Shown here piece by piece: positions 1 to 8,348 of a stretch of 64,000 nt of DNA. A program made the translations under genes and the position numbers. A model generated the notes under the pieces. The model was not told the origin of the DNA. It saw only the letters and a program-made list of their open reading frames with translations, and did no database searches. Origin of the DNA: an uncultured Dehalococcoidia bacterium (GTDB taxonomy: Bacteria; Chloroflexota; Dehalococcoidia; Lucifugimonadales; Lucifugimonadaceae); contig OX638325.1 in NCBI GenBank assembly GCA_951812795.1, positions 1,240,001 to 1,304,000 on the forward strand, in the 5' to 3' direction. The number at the start of each line of letters is the position of its first letter. The first letter of the stretch is position 1.

Positions 1-666
1 GCAGATCTCGATAAGGGTGTCGACGGATTGCGCATCGGAGTCCCCGAAAACTACTTCTTCGATCCCGACATCGTCGATCCCGAAATAGCCGCCGCAGTCA
101 ACACCGCCATCGAGTTGCTGGCCAACAACGGCGCCGAGATCGTTCCCGTGCCTATGGATTGGGTATCGAACGGCAGGTCGATCAATATGATCATCACCCT
201 CGCCGAAGCCACCGCGGTCCACGAAAAAATGCTCGCCGACCACGCCGACGACTACACCCCGGCAGTCCGTAGCCGCATTCAATCCGCACTCGCAATGCCC
301 GCCGTCGACTACGTCCGTGCCCAACGCGCCCGCCAAGCATTCTCCGTCGCCATGGCCGAGGCAACCAAAGACATCGACGTCCTCGCTACGCCAACGGTAC
401 CGGTCCGCACTCACACCATCGCAGAATGCACACCCGCGCCCGGCGAAGCCATCGCTGACAAAGGCGCCGAGATCCCGCTCTTCACATCCATCTTCGACGT
501 CACTGGCGAACCATCAATCTCCGTAATGTGCGGATTCGATTCCTCCAACATGCCCATTGGACTAATGATCACCGGCCACGCCTTCGACGAAACAAACGTC
601 GTACGCGTAGGCCACGCCTACGAAGAGCTATCCGGTTGGCACGCTCAAAGACCTCCGATCTCCTAA
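1..666 (+). CDS. Amidase-family protein, C-terminal part (5' end outside window)
   Basis: The frame is open from base 1 to a TAA at 664-666, so the gene begins before the window. The visible part opens with the amidase-family step LRIGVPENYFFD and continues with the C-terminal half of an amidase-signature hydrolase (GatA / Asp-Glu-tRNA amidotransferase A type), including DVLATPTVP and the late segment FDVTGEPSISVMCGF. The catalytic Ser-Ser-Lys region would lie upstream and cannot be checked. GatA of the tRNA amidotransferase and stand-alone amidases share this C-terminus, so the substrate is open. No gatB or gatC follows, which slightly favours a free-standing amidase. The TTG at 28 is internal and not a real start. 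Confidence 0.85.
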   Translation, partial: ADLDKGVDGLRIGVPENYFFDPDIVDPEIAAAVNTAIELLANNGAEIVPVPMDWVSNGRSINMIITLAEATAVHEKMLADHADDYTPAVRSRIQSALAMPAVDYVRAQRARQAFSVAMAEATKDIDVLATPTVPVRTHTIAECTPAPGEAIADKGAEIPLFTSIFDVTGEPSISVMCGFDSSNMPIGLMITGHAFDETNVVRVGHAYEELSGWHAQRPPIS

Positions 667-669
667 CTT

Positions 670-695
670 GTAGAGGCAAGTTTCAAACCTGCCCG
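670..695 (+). repeat. Dispersed repeat family R2, copy 1
   Basis: The segment has the form GTAGAGGCAAG / TTTCAAACCTGCCCG. It matches the better preserved copy at 27015-27040, and a shorter relative lies at 27241-27268. In the good copy the ends GGGCGGG and CCCGCCC pair into a small hairpin. It lies just behind the amidase stop codon and could double as transcript-end structure. Confidence 0.55.
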
Positions 696-767
696 CCGGC
701 TCCGTGCCGCTGTACTGATGAGTAGTTCACCTCGCTACGAAGAAGTAACCTCTCCCACCACCATGCG

Positions 768-807
768 TCCCCTCTCCCGCTTAGCGGGAGCGGGTTAGGG
801 TGAGGGC
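768..807 (+). repeat. Dispersed repeat family R3 (CTCTCCCGC...GCGGGAG)
   Basis: A G/C-rich element with an internal hairpin (CTCCCGC / GCGGGAG) followed by GGGTTAGGGTGAGGG. Relatives form the tandem array at 3121-3345. Its GAGGG end lies 7 bases before the ATG at 814 and could serve as the ribosome site of the next gene. Confidence 0.55.
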
Positions 808-813
808 ACACCC

Positions 814-1404
814 ATGCAAACCGAAAACGCATCCGCGCACAACACAAAACGCACCCGACACGATCGCCACATCAACCGACCGTCGATGCGTAAAGATCGC
901 GGCTTCGCCTGCATCGGACTCGACCGACCAACAGACCCCGTCAACGTCGGCCATGCGCTCAGAGCCGCATTTTGTTTCGACGCACGTTTGGTCATCATCG
1001 GCGGCGAAACGCCAAGTATCCGACTCTCAAAACTAACCACCGATCCGATGCGGTCATACAAACACATCCCAGTCATCAAATCGAAAGACCTGCTCAAAGC
1101 AGTCCCTGAAGACACCACCGTTGTCGGTATCGAACTCTGTGACGACGCCTCAACTCTTGTGGAATTCAAACATCCTGAACGCGCCTGCTACGTCTTCGGT
1201 CCCGAAAACGGCGTCCTCTCCGACGAAATTCTCGACCGATGCGCACACAAGGTCATGATCCCGACGATGGCATCCCTAAACCTCGGTATGACCGTGAACA
1301 TCGTCATGTATGACCGACTCGCCAAAGCGTGGCCAAAGCTGGTTGCGCGGCCCGCATGGATCGAAACTTCAAATGCGGACGTGGATGTCGGAACCAACCC
1401 GTGA
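814..1404 (+). CDS. SpoU/TrmH-family RNA 2'-O-methyltransferase
   Basis: A protein of 196 residues. The N-terminal part carries the RNA-binding segment PVNVGHALRAA of the SpoU (SPOUT) class. The C-terminal part has the knot motifs VFGPENGVLSDEIL and the last motif IPTMASLNLGMTVNIVMYD, which bind S-adenosylmethionine in the trefoil knot. The family 2'-O-methylates tRNA or rRNA riboses; which base is modified cannot be read from the sequence. The start is uncertain: ATG 814 has GAGGG at good distance but that lies in repeat R3, while conserved sequence begins only near the in-frame ATG at 886. The first 24 residues are low in similarity to the family. Confidence 0.8.
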   Translation: MQTENASAHNTKRTRHDRHINRPSMRKDRGFACIGLDRPTDPVNVGHALRAAFCFDARLVIIGGETPSIRLSKLTTDPMRSYKHIPVIKSKDLLKAVPEDTTVVGIELCDDASTLVEFKHPERACYVFGPENGVLSDEILDRCAHKVMIPTMASLNLGMTVNIVMYDRLAKAWPKLVARPAWIETSNADVDVGTNP

Positions 1405-1455
1405 ATCTCCGCTATACGCCGCGCCGTTCGCGCATGGGTGATGTGCACAACCGCC

Positions 1456-1489
1456 GTCGTTCCGGTGAAAGCCGGAATCTAGAGGGGCG
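1456..1489 (+). repeat. Dispersed repeat family R1, copy 1
   Basis: GTCGTTCCGGTGAAAGCCGG followed by AATCTAGAGGGGCGG. Near-identical copies are at 24213-24246 and, inverted, at 27194-27240; a variant with a different hairpin is inside the thrS frame at 56056-56086. The core CCGGxxxxAGCCGG-type inverted repeat suggests an RNA hairpin. It fills the gap before the MFS gene at 1511. Confidence 0.65.
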
Positions 1490-1510
1490 GAGCAATCGCT
1501 CCGAATAGTT

Positions 1511-2836
1511 ATGCGAACAACACGCATGAAAGGCGTCTACTACGGCTGGTACATGCTCGCCGGCGCATCCCTGATGAATGCCTTTGGTGGCACCATCGTC
1601 TGGCAAGGCTTCGCCGTTTTCTTCATCCCGGTAGCCGAAACGCTCGGGATCACATATTGGCAGACCTCTCTCGCATTCGCACTCGCCCGCGCCGAAAACG
1701 GCGTCCTCGGACCAATCACCGGATGGGCACTCGACAAATTCGGGTACATGCCCCTCATCTTGGGCGGCACCGTCATCACCGGCATCGGCTACATCATCCT
1801 CTCGAAGGCGGAGACATATATCGCCTTCATGCTCATATATCTCTTCGTAATTTCCATCGGATCGTCCACCTCCTTCATGCAGGCTACTACCGCGGCCCTT
1901 AACACATGGTTTATTCGCTATCGCGGCCTCGTCATGTCCATCAACAGCGCCGCGTTTCGGGCTGGCGGCGCGATCATGATCCCGCTCATTTCCGTTGGCG
2001 TCATAAACCTCGGCTGGCAGACAACCTCTTGGATCATCGGTGCCGCCCTGATCGTCTTCGTCGCACCCTTGGGATTATTGTTCCGGCGATCGCCCGAAAG
2101 CATGGGCCTCAAACCCGATGGCGGTGTTTCCCTATTCCACATGCGACGGCGTCTCCGCAGAAACAACAGAGCCCAGAACCGGTCATCTGCAACTGAACAA
2201 GACGACTATTCGCAATCCTCCGGATCAAACGCGAACCGAGAACGCAATTTCACCACCAAGCAAGCCTTACGAACTCCATCGTTCTGGGTATTGGTGTTGG
2301 CAACCACATTGCGAATGTCGGTCCACGGCACCATCTTCCTCCACTTCATTCCAATCCTCGTCTGGCGCGGCGAAACCCAACAGACTTCCGCCAATCTCGT
2401 CGGCCTCATATCCCTATCCGCAGTACCAGTAATCCTCTTCACCGGCTACATCAGCGACCGCGTCGGGCGACCACTTTTGCTCACGTTCCTCTACAGCGCC
2501 TCCGCCGTCAGCTTGCTTCTCATGACGCTCGTAGAAGGTACCTGGCCGATCTTCATGGCAATGCTGCTCTTCACTGGCTCTGAAGCTGGCAGCTCCCTCA
2601 ACTGGGCCATCATCGGCGACCTCTTCGGACGCGCCCGGTACGCCACAATCCGCGGCATGATGGCACCCATCTACAACCTCGCCCTCATCATCGCCCCCGT
2701 CGCCGCCGGCTACACCTTCGACCAACTCGGCACCTACCAACCGGTCCTTATAGCTGGCACCGTCCTCATGTTCATCGCTGCCCTCGTGTTTCTCGTTCTG
2801 CAACCAGCTGTGAGGCGGGCACGGCGACTCGGCTGA
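1511..2836 (+). CDS. MFS transporter, oxalate/formate antiporter (OFA) or monocarboxylate type
   Basis: A membrane protein of 441 residues with about twelve hydrophobic segments in two halves, split by a charged cytoplasmic loop at about residues 200-250 (rich in Arg, Asn and Ser). The opening MKGVYYGWYMLAGASLMNAF is typical of the OFA/monocarboxylate branch, and the loop GWALDKFGYMPLILGG is the MFS signature between segments 2 and 3. The likely role is proton-coupled carboxylate transport across the inner membrane; the substrate cannot be read. ATG 1511 was used; ATG 1526 (MKGVYYGWY) would also fit the family start. An oxalate-CoA-ligase-like enzyme lies 4 kb downstream, but the two are not in one operon. 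Confidence 0.82.
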   Translation: MRTTRMKGVYYGWYMLAGASLMNAFGGTIVWQGFAVFFIPVAETLGITYWQTSLAFALARAENGVLGPITGWALDKFGYMPLILGGTVITGIGYIILSKAETYIAFMLIYLFVISIGSSTSFMQATTAALNTWFIRYRGLVMSINSAAFRAGGAIMIPLISVGVINLGWQTTSWIIGAALIVFVAPLGLLFRRSPESMGLKPDGGVSLFHMRRRLRRNNRAQNRSSATEQDDYSQSSGSNANRERNFTTKQALRTPSFWVLVLATTLRMSVHGTIFLHFIPILVWRGETQQTSANLVGLISLSAVPVILFTGYISDRVGRPLLLTFLYSASAVSLLLMTLVEGTWPIFMAMLLFTGSEAGSSLNWAIIGDLFGRARYATIRGMMAPIYNLALIIAPVAAGYTFDQLGTYQPVLIAGTVLMFIAALVFLVLQPAVRRARRLG

Positions 2837-2924
2837 TCGCAAGCTCACAGTCCACGAGCGTCATCCAAAAGAGAAAATCAACGCGCTGTCGCAGACGTTT
2901 TGATGCGGAGTAACCCGAAGAGAA

Positions 2925-3001
2925 TGGTCGGGGCAACAGGATTTGAACCTGTGACCTCTTGACCCCCAGTCAAGTGCGCTACCAGGCTGCGCCATGCCCC
3001 G
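2925..3001 (-). tRNA. tRNA-Pro (anticodon GGG)
   Basis: On the minus strand the acceptor arm CGGGGCA pairs with TGCCCCG, followed by discriminator A and an encoded CCA. The anticodon stem CTTGA/TCAAG encloses the loop CTGGGGG, giving anticodon GGG. The T arm carries GTTCAAATCC. It is 77 bases including CCA and reads proline codons CCC and CCU. It lies alone between the MFS gene and the R3 array. Confidence 0.95.
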
Positions 3002-3451
3002 AAGCAGTACCACAAAGTCTATAAAAACGCACCGCAGCAACCTAACCGCCACTCCCGATAACTCGCACAACCAAACCAACCACACCTCCAACCATTTACC
3101 CCTACTCCAACAGACTGCAAGCAGGAGCCACCGACTGTCCCCCTCCCTCAGGAAGGGGCTAGGGGGAGGCCACAACAATTCCAACCCCTCCAACAGACAA
3201 ACAGCGGGAGCAACCGGTTGTCCCCCTCCTTCAGGAGCGGGTTAGGGGAGGCCACAACAATCCCACTCCCTCCTACAGACAAACAGCGGGAGCCACCGGT
3301 TACCCCCCTCCTTCAGGAGGGGGATAGGGGGAGGCCACGAAAATCCCACACCCACACCCGGTCAAAACAAAACCATCCACCCAAACTGCCTCCCATCCCA
3401 AAATCCTGCCCATCCTTGTTCAGACAATCGAGAGCGTAGAATCGATGAGGA
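3002..3451. other. Gene-free stretch dominated by repeat R3
   Basis: No credible coding sequence is present here; the open frames are shadows of a C-rich, A-rich composition. It holds the tandem R3-type array at 3121-3345 and, at its end, the hisS upstream region. Confidence 0.6.
3121..3345 (+). repeat. Tandem array of an ~83-bp unit containing R3
   Basis: Units start at 3121 (83 bp), 3204 (82 bp) and 3286 (partial). Each contains GGGAGCCACCGGTT, then CCCCCTCCTTCAGGAG, a GGGGATAGGGGGAGGCCAC segment and a tail TCCAACAGACAAACAGC. A lone tail (CTCCAACAGACTGCA) just before 3121 suggests a further eroded unit. The CCCTCC...GGAGGG halves can form a strong hairpin in each unit. It lies between tRNA-Pro and hisS; no protein is encoded. 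Confidence 0.8.
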
Positions 3452-4747
3452 ATGGCTGAGCAACAAAACTACCGGGCACCACGCGGCGTCGCTGACATCC
3501 TCCCAGACGATCAAACCGTCTGGAACGCGGTCAAGAAAACCGCCATCAACACCGCGCGCCAGTTCGGATACCAGCAGATTGATACCCCAGTCTTCGAAAA
3601 CACCGGCCTATTCCGCCGCGGTGTAGGCAACGAAACCGACATCGTACAAAAAGAGATGTATTCCTTCGACGACCTCGGTGGCGAATCTCTAACTCTGCGA
3701 CCCGAAGGCACCGCGCCCGTCTGCCGCTCATACATCGAGCACGGCATGCACAACCTCCCCCAACCAGTCCGCCTCTACTACATCGCTCCCATGTTCCGTT
3801 ATGACCGACCGCAAGCCGGCCGGTATCGCCAACACCACCAGTTCGGGTGCGAAGCCATCGGAGACTCGTCGCCAACCATCGACGCCGAAATCATCGAGAT
3901 CGGACTTCGATACATCACCGCGCTCGGCTTATCAGACGTCGCCGTCCGCATTAACTCCATCGGCGACTCAGAAACTCGCACCAGCTACAACGACGACCTT
4001 CGAAACCACTACGCAAAATACGCCAACGACCTGCCAAAAGTCGACCGCGACCGCCTCGAAAGGGCCCCGCTCAGACTCCTCGACTCCAAAGAACCCGCGA
4101 CCCAAAAGCTCAGCGCCGACGCGCCGAAATCATTGGACTATCTCTCGGACGAAGCGCAAAATCATTGGGAAAACCTGTTAGTCCTGTTGGACGGTCTAAA
4201 GACTGCTTACCCCAACTTCAGCTACCGTACCGACCACACCTTAGTCCGCGGCCTGGACTACTACAACCGAACCGTCTTCGAGTTCGAACCATCCACCGAA
4301 GGCAGCCAAACCTCGCTCTTCGGCGGTGGAAGATACGATCCGCTCATCGGCATCCTCGGCGGCAACGAAACACCGGGCGTCGGCTTCGGCTCCGGCATCG
4401 AAAGAATCATCCTCGAAACTCAACGACAAGAATCACTTGATGTCGCCGAACCGCCTCGCAACGCCGTAATGGTCCACGTCGGCGACAACGCCACCATACG
4501 CGCTGCCCAACTCGCCGCCGAACTGCGCAACCACGGCATATCCGTCCTCATGGCACCCGCTGGCAAGTCCATGCGCGCACAGATGCGTTACGCAAACCGC
4601 GCCAACGCAAGCTACGCCATCATCATCGGCAACCGTGAAATCGAACAAGGCGTAGCAGCCGTAAAACCACTCCAATTCGACGGCGACCAAAAAACGCTCT
4701 CACTCAACTCCGCAACAATCGCAAACTTCATCGCCCCCTCCGAATAA
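3452..4747 (+). CDS. hisS: Histidine--tRNA ligase
   Basis: A class II aminoacyl-tRNA synthetase of 431 residues that charges tRNA-His. Near the N-terminus is YRAPRGVADILPDD, the usual HisRS opening with motif 1 behind it. Motif 2 is seen as MFRYDRPQAGRYRQHHQFGCE. The histidine-binding signature LVRGLDYYNRTVFEF and SLFGGGRYDPL follow, then motif 3 GVGFGSGIERI and the C-terminal anticodon-binding domain from about residue 330. The length is normal. The ATG at 3452 is preceded by GATGAGGA. Its TAA overlaps the ATG of prfA by one base (TAATG), so hisS-prfA-prmC is probably one translation-coupled operon. Confidence 0.96.
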   Translation: MAEQQNYRAPRGVADILPDDQTVWNAVKKTAINTARQFGYQQIDTPVFENTGLFRRGVGNETDIVQKEMYSFDDLGGESLTLRPEGTAPVCRSYIEHGMHNLPQPVRLYYIAPMFRYDRPQAGRYRQHHQFGCEAIGDSSPTIDAEIIEIGLRYITALGLSDVAVRINSIGDSETRTSYNDDLRNHYAKYANDLPKVDRDRLERAPLRLLDSKEPATQKLSADAPKSLDYLSDEAQNHWENLLVLLDGLKTAYPNFSYRTDHTLVRGLDYYNRTVFEFEPSTEGSQTSLFGGGRYDPLIGILGGNETPGVGFGSGIERIILETQRQESLDVAEPPRNAVMVHVGDNATIRAAQLAAELRNHGISVLMAPAGKSMRAQMRYANRANASYAIIIGNREIEQGVAAVKPLQFDGDQKTLSLNSATIANFIAPSE

Positions 4748-5850
4748 TGCCTGAATCCACAACCATTGAAAGCCGACTCCGAGCCAGCCTGCAAGCTGCC
4801 GCCGAAAGACAAACGGAACTCGAAACCCAGATGTCGCAACCGGACGTCGCCTCCGATCGCCTCAAGATGCAACGTCTCGGACGAGAATACTCACGCATCT
4901 CCGCGCTAGTCCGTCTCCGCGACGAATTCGACGCCGTCCTCGAAGAGATCGCCGACGCCCAAACCATCCTCGCCGAAGAAACCGACGACGAAATGCTCGA
5001 GATGGCAAGAGACATCACTAGAGATCAACAAACACGCCACGACGAACTAATCGATGAAATCCAAATCGCACTCATCCCGCGGGACGAAACGGATGACGCC
5101 GACGCCGTCCTCGAAATTCGCGCCGGCACTGGTGGCGACGAAGCCGGCCTCTTCGCAAACGAGCTCTACCGCATGTACCAACGCTTCGCCGAGCTTCACG
5201 GTTGGAAAACTTCCGTCCTTTCTCTGAACGACACCGGCATCGGAGGCCTAAAAGAGGTCGTCTTCGAGATTGAAGGCGAGGGAGCATATCCACGCCTAAA
5301 ACACGAAAGCGGTACCCACCGCGTCCAACGCGTACCACAGACGGAGTCACAAGGGCGCATCCACACCTCTGCAGCAACCGTCGCCGTCCTGCCAAAAGCC
5401 GAGGACATCGACGTTCATATCGACGACAAGGATCTCAAGATCGACATCTTCCACGCCGGCGGACACGGCGGACAGAACGTTAACAAGGTCGCCACCGCCG
5501 TCCGCATCACCCACGAACCAACAGGCATCGTCGCCCAATGCCAGAACGAGCGCTCGCAGCTCCAAAACAAGATGCAGGCAATGGACATTCTCCGCGCCCG
5601 TCTCTGGGACATGGAATTGCGCCGCCGCGCATCCGAACAAGCCGCCAATCGAAAAGCGCAAGTCGGTTCCGGCGACCGCTCCGAGAAAATCCGCACCTAC
5701 AACTTCCCGCAATCCCGGGTAACCGACCATCGCATCAACCTCACCAGCCACAATCTCCCGAAAATCCTCGACGGCGAGATCGACGAGTTCGTTGATGCGC
5801 TACAACAGGTCGAGCAGACTCGCAAGATCCAAGCCGCCTCCGCGACATAA
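4747..5850 (+). CDS. prfA: Peptide chain release factor 1
   Basis: A protein of 367 residues. The codon-recognition loop reads RVPQTESQGRIHTSAATVAV; its P-x-T tripeptide is that of RF1 (UAA and UAG) rather than the SPF of RF2. The catalytic loop FHAGGHGGQNVNKVATAVRI carries the GGQ that triggers peptidyl-tRNA hydrolysis and is itself methylated by PrmC, which is encoded next. An N-terminal coiled-coil domain covers about residues 1-110. It starts one base inside the hisS stop, a typical translational coupling. Length and motifs indicate a functional gene. Confidence 0.96.
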   Translation: MPESTTIESRLRASLQAAAERQTELETQMSQPDVASDRLKMQRLGREYSRISALVRLRDEFDAVLEEIADAQTILAEETDDEMLEMARDITRDQQTRHDELIDEIQIALIPRDETDDADAVLEIRAGTGGDEAGLFANELYRMYQRFAELHGWKTSVLSLNDTGIGGLKEVVFEIEGEGAYPRLKHESGTHRVQRVPQTESQGRIHTSAATVAVLPKAEDIDVHIDDKDLKIDIFHAGGHGGQNVNKVATAVRITHEPTGIVAQCQNERSQLQNKMQAMDILRARLWDMELRRRASEQAANRKAQVGSGDRSEKIRTYNFPQSRVTDHRINLTSHNLPKILDGEIDEFVDALQQVEQTRKIQAASAT

Positions 5851-5881
5851 CTCAGCAATCCTATTGCCCCAGTTGCCCCAA

Positions 5882-6745
5882 TTGCCAACTGTAGCGGAAG
5901 CGATCCGCACAACCACATCCAAACTCCTCGACGCCGGAATCATTCCCGACGACGCTCCCATCGAAGCGCGCACAATTCTCCGGCACGCATGCGGCCTAAC
6001 CCAAGAGAAACTCCTTGCCAGTCACGCGGATCAACTGCCGGAATCCGCAATCCAAGAGCTTGATCGCCGCCTGCATCGTCGCATAACCCGCGAACCACTT
6101 GCCTACATCCTTGGCGAAAGAGAGTTCTATGGTCGAACGTTCAGAGTCGACCGACGCGTTCTGATACCAAGACCTGAAACCGAGACCCTAATCGAACTTT
6201 GCACCGAGTTCGTCGAACACCATAACGTCGCGCAACCCAAAATCTGCGACATCGGCACCGGATCCGGCATCATCGCCATCACCCTAGCCAAGCAACTCCC
6301 AAACGCCAACATCACCGCCACCGACAACAGTGTCGAAGCGCTCGAACTCGCCAAGACCAACGCTACCCATCACGGCGCCGATATCCATTTCCTCGTCGAA
6401 GATGCGACGCGAACCGTGACACGCGGCGACTTCGACATCATCGTCTCCAACCCCCCGTACATTCAAACGCACACCCTCGGCGACCTCCAACCCGAGGTGC
6501 GAGATTGGGAGCCAAGACAGGCCTTAGACGGCGGCACTGACGGTATGAACATCTTGCGTCCATTGATCCGCTCGTTATCCGAACTGTTACGCAATAGCGG
6601 CCCAACCGCCGCGTTCATAGAGATCGATCCGCCCGTGGTTGCATCCTGCCTCGGGACGGCTCGCCAATCACTGCCCGATGCCGAGATACGGATGCACCGC
6701 GACTTCGCCGGATTGGAACGCTTCCTCGTCATCCTCCGCGACTGA
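5882..6745 (+). CDS. prmC: Release factor glutamine methyltransferase
   Basis: The enzyme methylates the Gln of the GGQ loop in RF1/RF2 using S-adenosylmethionine. It has an N-terminal helical domain (TVAEAIRTTTSKLLDAGI), the AdoMet-binding motif ICDIGTGSGIIAITLA and the diagnostic IIVSNPPYI. The C-terminal stretch RDFAGLERFLVI is also usual for the family. The start is uncertain: the frame is open from TTG 5792/ATG 5795 inside prfA, but the family begins close to the TTG at 5882 (LPTVAEA), and TTG 5864 or 5873 are other options. It directly follows its substrate gene prfA, the classical arrangement. Confidence 0.92.
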   Translation: MPTVAEAIRTTTSKLLDAGIIPDDAPIEARTILRHACGLTQEKLLASHADQLPESAIQELDRRLHRRITREPLAYILGEREFYGRTFRVDRRVLIPRPETETLIELCTEFVEHHNVAQPKICDIGTGSGIIAITLAKQLPNANITATDNSVEALELAKTNATHHGADIHFLVEDATRTVTRGDFDIIVSNPPYIQTHTLGDLQPEVRDWEPRQALDGGTDGMNILRPLIRSLSELLRNSGPTAAFIEIDPPVVASCLGTARQSLPDAEIRMHRDFAGLERFLVILRD

Positions 6746-6818
6746 TACGCCAAAACGATAAAATTCTCACGAACCACACAATGCTCGCAACCAACGAGCG
6801 AACCAATCGGAGCCCCCA

Positions 6819-8342
6819 GTGTCCGAAACCAAAACCCTGAATTCTCTCCTGCAACCAGCATCCGGATCCGATATCGCCGTCATCGCGCCCGACATCGGAT
6901 CGTGGACATACGACGAACTCGATACCGAGGTCGACCGCCTCGCAGACATCTTGGCTGCCAACGGCGTCGGACCCGGCACCCCCGTCTCCATCGTTCTCAT
7001 AAATGGATATGAATTCGTCGCGACGTTCCTCGCCGTCGCCCGCGCCGGCGCGATCGCCGCGCCGCTCAATCCCGCGTACACCACCGACGAATTCAACTTT
7101 TTCATGGAAGACGCTGGAGCAAAAGTCGCAATCCTACCCAACGAACCCCACCCTGCCCGTGGAGCCGCCGCAATCCTCGGCATCAAGACGATCGACGCTG
7201 ATCTCACCTCCGCCAATGGTCACCTCCGAGTAACTCTCTCCGCAAACGGAGTCGAACTCACTTCGATGAGCGACGCTTTGTCCCCCGACGATGCCGACAT
7301 CGCACTATTTCTTCACACCTCCGGCACTACCAGCCGACCCAAAGGCGTACCGCTCCGACATCTAAACCTGATGAAGTCAATCGACAACATCACAAACACC
7401 TACGCCTTGACTCCTGACGACACATCACTGATCGTAATGCCTTTATTCCATGTTCACGGACTCATCGGCGCGTGTCTGTCGACCCTAAACTCCGGCGGCA
7501 CCGTCGTAGTCCCTCCGAGATTTTCCGCGAGCGCATTCTGGAAACAGCAATCAGAATCGGGATCTACTTGGTACTCCGCAGTGCCAACCATCCACCAAAT
7601 TCTCCTAGCGCGCGCCGATGACGACGGCGCACCCCACGAATCCCTCCGCATCATCCGCTCCTGCTCCGCCGCCCTCGCTCCCACCGTGTTCGACGCTCTC
7701 GAAAGCCGCTTCGGCGCACCAGTTCTCGAAGCATACGGCATGACCGAGGCCTCACACCAGATGTCCAGCAGCCCATTGCCGCCGGGCTCACGCATCCCCG
7801 GCACCGTCGGTCAGGCCACCGGCGTCGAAGTCGCAATCATGGCCGACGAGAACACCGGCGAGTTGGCGGAAAACGACCAACGCGGCGAGGTCGTCATCAA
7901 AGGCGAAAACGTCATGTGGGGATACCACAACAACGAAGAGGCCAATGCCGACGCATTCGTAAACGGATGGTTCCGCACCGGTGATCAAGGGTTCCTCGAC
8001 AACAACGGCTACCTTACGCTGACCGGCCGCTTAAAAGAACTCATCAATCGCGGAGGCGAAAAGATCTCACCGCTCGAAGTAGACGCAACTCTTTTGGAGC
8101 ATCCCGCGGTCGCCGAAGCCGTATGCTTCGCGGCTCCTGACGAGATGTACGGCGAATGTGTCCAAGCCGCAGTAGTCCTACGCGACGATTGCGAACAACA
8201 AGACATCCAAGATTTCTGCCGCGAGCGATTAGCCGACTTCAAAGTCCCCGACGTCATCTACTTCGCCGGCGAGTTGCCCCGCACCGCAACCGGCAAGATC
8301 CAGCGCCGCCACGTCGCCACCGCATTTGTCGAAAACAAATGA
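6819..8342 (+). CDS. AMP-dependent acyl-CoA synthetase, oxalate--CoA ligase (AAE3/Pcs60)-like
   Basis: An adenylate-forming enzyme of 507 residues. The P-loop-like motif is FLHTSGTTSRPKGVPLRH. The adenylation motif is YGMTEASHQMSS. GWFRTGDQGFLDNNGYLTLTGR marks the hinge, and the catalytic lysine lies in LPRTATGKIQRR near the C-terminus. The segment TWYSAVPTIHQILLAR is characteristic of the oxalyl-CoA synthetase branch (plant AAE3, yeast Pcs60), which supports oxalate as a candidate substrate, although related enzymes use other short acids. The GTG start at 6819 follows a weak GGAGCC. No oxalyl-CoA decarboxylase is seen in the window. Confidence 0.85.
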   Translation: MSETKTLNSLLQPASGSDIAVIAPDIGSWTYDELDTEVDRLADILAANGVGPGTPVSIVLINGYEFVATFLAVARAGAIAAPLNPAYTTDEFNFFMEDAGAKVAILPNEPHPARGAAAILGIKTIDADLTSANGHLRVTLSANGVELTSMSDALSPDDADIALFLHTSGTTSRPKGVPLRHLNLMKSIDNITNTYALTPDDTSLIVMPLFHVHGLIGACLSTLNSGGTVVVPPRFSASAFWKQQSESGSTWYSAVPTIHQILLARADDDGAPHESLRIIRSCSAALAPTVFDALESRFGAPVLEAYGMTEASHQMSSSPLPPGSRIPGTVGQATGVEVAIMADENTGELAENDQRGEVVIKGENVMWGYHNNEEANADAFVNGWFRTGDQGFLDNNGYLTLTGRLKELINRGGEKISPLEVDATLLEHPAVAEAVCFAAPDEMYGECVQAAVVLRDDCEQQDIQDFCRERLADFKVPDVIYFAGELPRTATGKIQRRHVATAFVENK

Positions 8343-8348
8343 CTTCAA